Positions 1 through 5,900 of a stretch of 9,006 nucleotides of DNA are shown piece after piece (the first letter of the stretch is position 1; each line of letters starts with the position of its first letter). Where the stretch lies: the NCBI GenBank assembly GCA_964623885.1, contig CAZUVM010000262.1:1-9006 (forward strand), in the 5' to 3' direction. The notes under the pieces are model-generated. The model saw only the letters and a list, made by a program, of their open reading frames with translations. It ran no database searches and was not told the DNA's origin. The position numbers and the translations under genes are program-made. Origin of the DNA: CAZUVM01 sp964623885. GTDB taxonomy: Bacteria > Verrucomicrobiota > Verrucomicrobiia > Limisphaerales > UBA8199.

Positions 1-70
1 TTCTTAGGGAAGGCAGGGCCCCTGCGTCTGGTCCCACGTTGGGCGGATTGGCTTCCATATTCGCGAAGCG

Positions 71-101
71 TTTGGAGTGCGGCGCATTCCGCCGCTCTGA
101 A
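71..101. repeat. GC-rich hairpin in intergenic region, possible dispersed palindromic element
   Basis: GCGGCG (79-84) and CGCCGC (90-95) form a perfect 6-bp stem with the 5-nt loop CATTC. Beyond one T-T mismatch the flanking AG and CT could add two more pairs. No T-run follows on either strand, so it is not a classical intrinsic terminator. It lies beyond the 3' end of the minus-strand gene that ends at 173. It resembles the short GC-rich palindromes scattered between genes in some bacterial genomes, but only this one copy is in view. The rest of 1-172 shows no convincing gene; 106-168 is strongly pyrimidine-rich on the plus strand. Confidence 0.35.
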
Positions 102-172
102 GCTCAAATCCTCCTTCTGACCCTTCTCACCTTTCCCACTCTTCCGACCCTCTTCGCACCTGTTCACCAAAA

Positions 173-844
173 TTAAAAGCCCGCTTGGAGTTGTTCTTTG
201 AACATCAGCTCGGCGAAGTAGCTCTCGGCCGAGGTGCGGGTGTGCTGTGTATTTATTTGCAGCCGCACGCCTCGCACGATCGGTGGTTTGCCGGTGCCGC
301 CGTAAAGCTTGCGGTAGTCATCCGCCACGTTTCGCGATTCAGTCAGCCACTTGCCGGACTCGGCGGGGCTTGAGCGGACCACAACGACTTTGATGCTCAT
401 AAAAGGCGGGGCATGGGCGTCGCCCATGAAACCCTGTGGCGCGGTGGTGTCCCAAATGTAGACGATAAATTGAGTTTTGCTGAAGGCGACAAAGAGCTGA
501 GCTGCCTGATCATCGGTTTTGGTATTCCGGAAATCTCCGCCTTGCGGCAATTTGTTGACTCTCCATTTCCATGAAAGAATAGGATATTTCGAAAGGTCTG
601 CGTTAACTGGCCGTTGCAGCGAAAAAGATGTGTTTGTGCTGCGCAGCCCGAGCGCATGCAGGCCATCCATTTCACATAAGGAAAAATTGGCAAGGCCAAA
701 TCGTTGCTTCAATTCCCAACCGGCAGGCAATCCTTTGTCGTCGGGCTTTTGTGAGAAGTCACCGATGAGCAGAGGTTTGGCACCGGACACCAAGGTTCCG
801 AATGCCAGCGCTACAACGATTAACAGGTGTTTTCCAAAATTCAT
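173..844 (-). CDS. DUF3047 family secreted protein
   Basis: This 223-residue protein has a clear N-terminal signal peptide: a Lys at residue 5, a hydrophobic stretch over about 7-19, and a likely cleavage after the SGA near residue 22. It is therefore probably exported to the periplasm. The mature part matches what I recall of the DUF3047 family. It has the core strand motif LSWKWRVNKLP (about 90-100), the signature TDDQAAQLFVAF (about 110-121), and a C-terminal segment RLQINTQHTRTSAESYFAEL (194-213) like the closing strand of that family. The length is typical and there is no sign of truncation. The fold is thought to be a beta-sandwich and no enzymatic role is established, so I assign none. 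The start is the ATG at 842-844, because the signal peptide begins directly there. The upstream GAGCGA is only a weak ribosome-binding site. The gene is divergent from the phosphatase at 1126. Confidence 0.8.
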   Translation of the reverse strand: MNFGKHLLIVVALAFGTLVSGAKPLLIGDFSQKPDDKGLPAGWELKQRFGLANFSLCEMDGLHALGLRSTNTSFSLQRPVNADLSKYPILSWKWRVNKLPQGGDFRNTKTDDQAAQLFVAFSKTQFIVYIWDTTAPQGFMGDAHAPPFMSIKVVVVRSSPAESGKWLTESRNVADDYRKLYGGTGKPPIVRGVRLQINTQHTRTSAESYFAELMFKEQLQAGF

Positions 845-1125
845 TTCGCTCGCGTTTCGTGCCGGCTAAATCGTATGCCACGCTTTAGCGTAGGAAACAG
901 ACCTTGACAACCAAACCGGCACTAAGGCCCGCATTCTACCAGCATTGGACGGTGGTGGCTTGGATTTTTTTCATTTTCGTGGAGTTAGCGTGACATTTCG
1001 CAGACCCCGGCAATGTGTGGGCGGCTCGCCTCGCCGAGGAATGTGAGGGTAGTTTTTCCAAACGTTCATGTTCTGCTTTCCCCTACTTGTCGATTTGACG
1101 GTGTACACTACTCTTGAGGCAAGGA
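845..1125. promoter_or_regulatory. Divergent intergenic region between the DUF3047 and phosphatase genes
   Basis: Both flanking genes start outward from this 281-bp stretch, so it should contain both promoters. I could not find a convincing -35/-10 pair. The TTGACA at 904-909 has no -10-like hexamer at 16-18 bp. The inverted repeat ACGCT-TT-AGCGT lies at 879-890, 35 bp or more upstream of the DUF3047 start codon. A second small palindrome, CCTCG-C-CGAGG, lies at 1029-1039. Either could be an operator or merely a dispersed repeat fragment. No protein-coding signal was recognised here. Confidence 0.3.
1116..1119 (+). promoter_or_regulatory. Ribosome-binding site deciding the phosphatase start
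   Basis: GAGG lies 6 nt upstream of the ATG at 1126, a normal spacing. It overlaps the alternative in-frame TTG codon at 1114, which therefore cannot use this site. This favours the ATG at 1126 as the start. Confidence 0.55.
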
Positions 1126-1785
1126 ATGACCCGCCGACAGACAGGTTCCCGCTGGTTCAAATTATTCACCGTATTCTTATTGGTCATTTCCGGCGTAAGC
1201 TGTTTTGGTCACAGCACTCCGGATGAGGAGGGGATCCGTCATTTTGGCAAGGTGGATGAATTGATATACCGAGGTCCAACACCGACCGAGAAAACATTTC
1301 AAACGCTGCAGCGGTTTGGCGTTAAGACGATTGTTGACTTGCGAATGGTGTCGCGCAAAACCGCTCGAGCGGAAGCTGCGGCTGCACTTGCGCACGGCAT
1401 GCAATACACCAATTTCCCGATGCCAGGAGTGGGGCGGCCGCGTCCCAAACAGGTCCGGCGCACGCTCGATTACATCTACTCGTCAACGAATCCGGTTTAC
1501 TTGTTTTGTCGGCGTGGTTGCGACCGGACCGGCCTGGTGATCGCCTGTTATCGGATCGAGCACGATCATTGGAGCCAGGAATCGGCTTTACAGGAGGCCG
1601 GCAGGTACGGTCTTTCGATGTTTGAACGGGGCATGAAGCTTTGCATTCGGTCGTTTGGGTATAAAGGCCTGGTGGCACCGGCAAACGCAAGAGACCATGA
1701 TCCGCCTTGTTTGATCAAAGCGGCCGAACAGCAACGCGAGGCGTTGATGCAGGAAATGGCGGTGCCGGGAAGACAGGAAGATTGA
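1126..1785 (+). CDS. Exported or membrane-anchored dual-specificity/tyrosine phosphatase-like protein
   Basis: This 219-residue protein belongs to the cysteine-dependent phosphatase superfamily, in the dual-specificity-like group seen in bacterial 'fused DSP-PTPase' domains. A positively charged N-terminus and a hydrophobic segment at about 11-26 form a signal peptide or anchor. Cys26 follows VS but lacks the usual Leu/Val/Ile at -3, so lipoprotein processing is doubtful. The catalytic domain starts near LIYRGPTPTEKT (47-57) and continues with the strand VKTIVDLRM (66-74). The P-loop is CRRGCDRTG (128-136), giving the nucleophile Cys128 and the phosphate-binding Arg134. The helix after it has CYRIEHDHWSQESALQEA, typical of the family. 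The residue before the nucleophile is Phe127, where most members have His. The general-acid Asp cannot be placed confidently, because the PMPGVGRPRP loop contains no Asp. The protein probably removes phosphate from a protein, lipid or inositol substrate outside the cytoplasm, but the substrate is unknown. The ATG is preferred over the upstream TTG at 1114 because GAGG lies 6 nt before it. Confidence 0.82.
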   Translation: MTRRQTGSRWFKLFTVFLLVISGVSCFGHSTPDEEGIRHFGKVDELIYRGPTPTEKTFQTLQRFGVKTIVDLRMVSRKTARAEAAAALAHGMQYTNFPMPGVGRPRPKQVRRTLDYIYSSTNPVYLFCRRGCDRTGLVIACYRIEHDHWSQESALQEAGRYGLSMFERGMKLCIRSFGYKGLVAPANARDHDPPCLIKAAEQQREALMQEMAVPGRQED

Positions 1786-1794
1786 GAAGCGCTG

Positions 1795-1835
1795 GTTCCA
1801 CAGGCCCGTTTCTCTTCACTGGAACGATTCTTTTT
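1795..1835 (+). terminator. Weak candidate terminator after the phosphatase gene
   Basis: GTTCCA (1795-1800) and TGGAAC (1820-1825) can pair as a 6-bp stem with a 19-nt loop. A short T-tract at 1831-1835 follows. The long loop and low stem GC make this a marginal intrinsic terminator. It sits 9 nt after the stop codon, where a terminator is expected before the convergent gene. Confidence 0.25.
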
Positions 1836-1884
1836 AACCACTGATGAACGCAGATAAACACAGATGGAAATAGGGTGGTTAAAC

Positions 1885-1969
1885 CGCAGAGGCATAGCGC
1901 AACGAAGCCGCAACCGAAAGGTAGGCTGAATTTGGCGCAGAGCGGCGAAGAACGCGGAGAAACGCAGAG
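1885..1969 (+). repeat. CGCAGAG-type short direct repeats
   Basis: Exact CGCAGAG occurs at 1885-1891, 1936-1942 and 1963-1969. A variant, CGCGGAG, lies at 1953-1959 and a weaker one, CGAAGAA, at 1946-1952. The last four copies are spaced about 10, 7 and 10 nt apart. This is a sub-block of the composite element. It has no counterpart in the right half, which explains the asymmetry. Confidence 0.55.
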
Positions 1970-2002
1970 AAAAAAAGCACAACCACAAGAAAGAATTCTT
2001 TA

Positions 2003-2066
2003 ACCGCTAATGCTCGCTAATTGAACGCTAATCTTTTTTGGCGTCCATTCGCATGAATTCGCGGTT
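2003..2066. repeat. Inner imperfect inverted repeat with triple GCTAAT
   Basis: GCTAAT occurs three times, at 2006-2011, 2016-2021 and 2027-2032, so starts are 10 and 11 nt apart. A T6 run (2034-2039) follows, and then GCGTCCATTCGCATGAATTC with GCGGTT, an imperfect reverse complement of the left block. The result is a potential hairpin whose loop contains the T-run. It forms the centre of the composite element. Confidence 0.55.
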
Positions 2067-2113
2067 CGATTGCCTTCTTGGTTGCGGCTTTGCCGCGCTG
2101 GGTTCATCTGTGT

Positions 2114-2938
2114 TTATCTGTGGTTTTGCTGATGCAGTTCCCGAAGCAAGCGGATGAGCCGGTCTCGGGCGGCATTGAGGAGCGTGGGAGGTTGCGGCCA
2201 TTGCTCCAAAATGGCAGATCCATGATACCCGCGGGCTTGAAGCCGCTGGAACAGGCCCGTAATGCCGTTTGGGTCCGTGGCGGCCGGGCCGGTGAACAGC
2301 GGTAAATGAGTGTCTGCGTCTCCCCAGTTCTCGTGCAGGTGGAGATGAATGATTGGAACTGAGGGGTGAAGCTGGTCTATAAACGATAGATAGTCGTTGC
2401 GGGTTGCCGAGCAGAGATTAGCGTGGCCGATATCCATGCACACACCGACTTGATCGGTTCCTGGAATTCTTAGGGCCAGCAGGCGATCAAAAAGCTCGTT
2501 GAACGCTTGCGGAGGCGTTTCCACCGTGTTCTCAATGGAAATATCAATCTCGTTTGCAGTGGCGGTGTTGATCAACGGTGCGATAGAATCAACGTACGCC
2601 TTCACGCCTCCTTCCAAATAAAGGTGGAGGTTTAACAGGGACGCTCCGAGTGATTTCGCCAGCTCCAGATCCCGTTCCAGAACCGATCGGCCGTCCAAGC
2701 TCAAAGGATTAGCGGTCCATCGGGCATGGAGAGATACTCGGACTCGGTTGGCTTGAGCCTGATCCCGCAACTGCTCACGCAAGTCGGGACCCAGGTCGGC
2801 CTCATCCCATCCGACACCTGAAGATTTGCGATCTGGAAACCATTCGAAAGCTTCAAAGCCGCTGGCGATGGCGTATCGAAATGGATCCAGAAAATGCGCG
2901 GCCGCAAAGGATGTTTGATTACCAACGCGCAAATCCAT
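2114..2938 (-). CDS. Sugar phosphate isomerase/epimerase-like TIM-barrel protein
   Basis: This 274-residue cytoplasmic protein has no signal peptide and belongs to the xylose-isomerase-like / AP endonuclease family 2 TIM-barrel superfamily. It usually binds a divalent metal and isomerises or epimerises sugars or related polyols. Putative metal ligands appear in the expected order: Glu136 in ISIENT (133-138), Asp169 and His172 in CMDIGHAN (167-174), His198/200/202 in IIHLHLHEN (196-204), and Glu245 in AILEQWP (242-248). His71 in SLHARW may line the pocket. The start is the ATG at 2936-2938, 8 nt after the stop of the upstream glucan dikinase gene. This suggests co-transcription and probably translational coupling, as no strong ribosome-binding site is present. 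The last three codons (Asn-His-Arg) and the TAA stop fall in the AACCACAGATAA repeat sequence, so the native C-terminus may have been altered by the repeat. The substrate is unknown; the neighbour suggests storage-glucan or sugar phosphate metabolism, which is inference only. Confidence 0.85.
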   Translation of the reverse strand: MDLRVGNQTSFAAAHFLDPFRYAIASGFEAFEWFPDRKSSGVGWDEADLGPDLREQLRDQAQANRVRVSLHARWTANPLSLDGRSVLERDLELAKSLGASLLNLHLYLEGGVKAYVDSIAPLINTATANEIDISIENTVETPPQAFNELFDRLLALRIPGTDQVGVCMDIGHANLCSATRNDYLSFIDQLHPSVPIIHLHLHENWGDADTHLPLFTGPAATDPNGITGLFQRLQARGYHGSAILEQWPQPPTLLNAARDRLIRLLRELHQQNHR

Positions 2939-2946
2939 GGCTCGTT

Positions 2947-5900
2947 TTAACTCTTGTCGGATTTCGAACTGACACCAACCTGAGGCCGTGTTTGCACGAC
3001 ATACAGTTTGCCTTGCCTGACGGCGCCTTCGATGTCCTGAGGCGCGCCGGCAGCGCGCTCGATTTCGGCGCAGGCTTCGGCGATGCGGCGCAGCAGGTCG
3101 CTGCGGATCGCGCTATCCCAAACCAAAGGCTCGGAGGAGTAGTCGACCAGACTGGTTTTTGGTTCCGGCAAAAAGAAGCTTTCGTACAAACCTGCGCCGG
3201 CAAACCCGGCGAGATCCTCACCGTTTGAATCCGAGCGGAAGATCAATCGACCGCCGTGCAGCGCGTGGCTCTTGCTGGGATAGCCTACCAGGCGTGCAGC
3301 GCCGGAGCGTTTATCGCAGATAGCGCCCAATGCGCGTCCTGGATAATTCCCGACCAGAGTTTCCCCAAGTCCAACCACAATTTCGACGTAGAGTTCGTTG
3401 GGATCGCCGGAGAAGGGGTTTACCGTATGTGCCACATAGGCGTAATCGGCCGGCACCACTTCCTGGATGAGGACGGCCATGAGCAAATCCTCGTCAGGCA
3501 GATTTTGGGTGCGGCGACTGAAAAAGGCCCGGTCATTCCACTTAGAAGCCCAAACGCGCTTGACGCACCGCCAGGAAGGCTCCCAATTATCTTGCCACGG
3601 CAAATGTGCCTCGATTGCTTTCTGGCGGATTACCTCTTCGAACTCGCTCGGAGCGGCCAGTTCTTCGATAGTCGATCGCAGTTCGGGCAAAACCTCCTGT
3701 GGTTTGGCGGATACTCTCGAGAGCAGCTTGCGATATTTTGCAGCAAGGGCGCGATTGATTTCGTGTTCGAGTAAGTGCTCGCAAATTCCGAATGGTATTG
3801 CGATCGAAGCCGGCCGCTGGACGCCGGCCGGCAGCTTCAATCTGGTTAGATTGACAGACTTTCCGCCAGTCAGTTTGGAATCGAATTCATTGGCGGAAAG
3901 GACCCAGCGGCTGAACTTTGGCCGGGACACAGCTCGCCTCGCTCGTGGCTGTGGCCGAGTCGCCGAGTCGGTCACGAAGTTCTTAGTTTCTTCAACCAGC
4001 ACGTCGCCTGAGGGATTCACCTGGACACGCACGCTGCGGCCGCGCAGAGACTTCAAATGTTCGAAGGTTTCACGGTCGTAGCAGGAGGCAAAGAGCAGGC
4101 CTGCATTCCGCGCTCGCACGGCGACATGAGATACGATATCAGTGACATCCGGGGCGATCACGGCCGTGACACCTTCGGGGATCTCTTCGTCGCCACTCAC
4201 GTGATCGGCAACCACAACCCGGGGACTATCGTAGGTTTTGCCTTGCACGTCGCGCAACCGGGACAAAACTTCTACCATCCCGGCGCCGGCGCCGCGGCTG
4301 ACGATTTGCCAGTTTCCAAGCCTGGCGGCCTTGCGGAGCATGGGTTCGGTGTTGCGCAGAAGCATGGAGAGAACAAAGTCGAGGCTGTTTCCCCTGACAA
4401 CTTCCTCACTGAACAGGGTGATGACCCAGGCGTCGGCCTGAAAGGCGTGACCCAGCATTTCCGCTTTAGGCTGCAGCAATCGATAGGTCGAATCGATGTT
4501 CGCACTTAGTACGCGAGCGATGCGGTCGAGGACCGATTTGGCATGCAGCGACCAGTCCGCGTCGAACCGGGGCAGGCCCTTGAGCCGTTGCCAATGTTTT
4601 TGAGCGGCGTCCAACTCGGGGTCGACCGCCGAAAGCAGCCGGTTCTGCAATGCGCCGGCGACCAACTCTACCAGATCATTTCCTTCAGTGGCCTGCTGAG
4701 CGTTACGCTCGATTGCCAGGCGCAAGAATTGTTCTAACGCAAGGTCCAAGTACAACAATTCTCGCGAAGCACTCCCGGTTCCAATCCTGCCATGCAGGCG
4801 GTTCCGCGCCTCGGTAATTTCAGACGCCACTGCAGGCATAGGGATCTGGCCCTGACGGTGATCCCAAATGCGCCAAAGCAAAGCCTGAGTGTCGCCATCG
4901 ATGGTCGAGCGCGCATTCTGGATCGCACTCTCCAGATCGGTGCCGCCATGAACGGAACGCAAGATCCGCAGAAAGTTCTGAAAATCGTGGACCAGCGCGT
5001 CCTTGAGATGGGGCACAAAATCGGGCTGGCTGCGGATCGGGCGCTCGAATGACTCGAGTCGCTGACGCGTCACGCCGCCTTCCTGCAGTTTCTGGTAAAA
5101 CCGTTCGATGTTGCCGTTGCTGTATAGGAACTCGAGGTACGCATCGCAAATGACGATATCGTCAGGCGTGGTGTTGTTATGGAGTTTCTGATGCCACTCT
5201 TCCAAAAAATGCCCGGCCACTTCTTTGATATGGTGCCGATGCATGATCTGCAGAATCTCGTCGCGGATTCGCTGGCCTTCGCCGCCTGGGCCGACGGTCG
5301 ACAGCATCAAGCGGACGAGTGGTCGGCTTTCAGGCTGCTGATTATAGAGCTGTGCCAGTTTTTGAGTGAGCCGGTCTTCGGCGTGGCTGAGCTCGCGGGG
5401 CTTGGTATTGTAATTGCGTTGCCAGGTCAACTGTCGCAGGGCCGAGTAACGGAGCCAAACAAAGAGAAGCGCCAACCCGTCGACACTTCCGTTAATGCGA
5501 TCCAGAAGGTCATGACAGAGGTTAAAGCGATGCATGAGAGTCCACGAATTCCGGGCCATCTCAGCCTGGATGATCTCCTGGGCAATCGCCGTTAACTCGG
5601 GGGAACCCACGCCAGCGTGTTGGTTATAATCCACACGCACCGGAACAAAGAAATTATCCCCGCGACACCGCAGCCACTGATTCGAATCGGCCTTCTTCAA
5701 TACGAACTGCAAGCCCATGGGCGCATCGGCAGCGGGGCTTTCTATGCGCAGTTCGCTCACACCGTTGCGGCGGACGAAAGGTGTTTGTGCCGTGTGGCTT
5801 TCGTACAGCACCGTGCCTGGAGGACGGAGAGCTTCCGCCGGTACAAACCATTCCGATGAGGAGTAGCGGGCGACTCCCCAATGAAGGAGCAGGCCGGGGA

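Larger units (their letters stand above)
1834..2128. repeat. Composite intergenic element of nested inverted repeats and ~10-nt periodic blocks
   Basis: Almost the whole gap between the convergent genes is repeat-like and I see no gene in it. The outer arms are CAGATAAACACAGATG at 1851-1866 and its exact reverse complement at 2105-2120. The middle arms are AGCCGCAACC at 1906-1915 and GGTTGCGGCT at 2080-2089, also perfect. The inner arms, about 2003-2032 and 2041-2066, are imperfect but share AACCGC, GCTAAT/GCGAAT and ACGC around a T6 loop at 2034-2039. Between the left arms lies a CGCAGAG-rich stretch (1885-1969). The left part is longer than the right, so the nest is asymmetric. Similar 'ACCACAGATAAACACAGATG' and 'CGCAGAG' sequences are, to my recollection, dispersed between genes in several bacterial lineages. 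Mobility is not shown: no transposase or target-site duplication is visible. It could fold in both transcripts and act as a bidirectional terminator. Confidence 0.75.

Noticed and set aside
904..932. Possible sigma-70 promoter beginning with TTGACA at 904
   Set aside because: The sequence 16-18 bp downstream is GC-rich (GCCCGC) with no -10-like hexamer.
1114..1125. TTG start for the phosphatase
   Set aside because: The best ribosome-binding sequence (GAGG, 1116-1119) overlaps this codon and is correctly spaced for the ATG at 1126.
1566..1988. Minus-strand 140-codon open frame across the phosphatase 3' end and the repeat
   Set aside because: It is antisense to the phosphatase and runs through repeat DNA. 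Its protein is low-complexity-like (RLRLRC, FFSLRFSAFFAALR) with no recognisable domain.
1843..2032. CRISPR array or tandem-repeat locus
   Set aside because: The periodic units are only about 10 nt, with no 24-40 nt repeats alternating with unique spacers and no cas genes nearby.
1834..2128. Insertion sequence
   Set aside because: Arms are complementary, but there is no transposase frame and no visible target-site duplication, so only a non-autonomous repeat can be claimed.
2078..2305. Plus-strand 75-codon open frame over the repeat and isomerase 3' end
   Set aside because: It is antisense to a well-supported gene and starts inside the repeat, and the product matches nothing I recognise.
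3256..5595. Several plus-strand open frames antisense to the dikinase (for example 3256-3774, 4057-4509, 5179-5595)
   Set aside because: They are shadows of a long, highly conserved GC-rich gene on the other strand. None shows a recognisable domain or a convincing ribosome-binding site.
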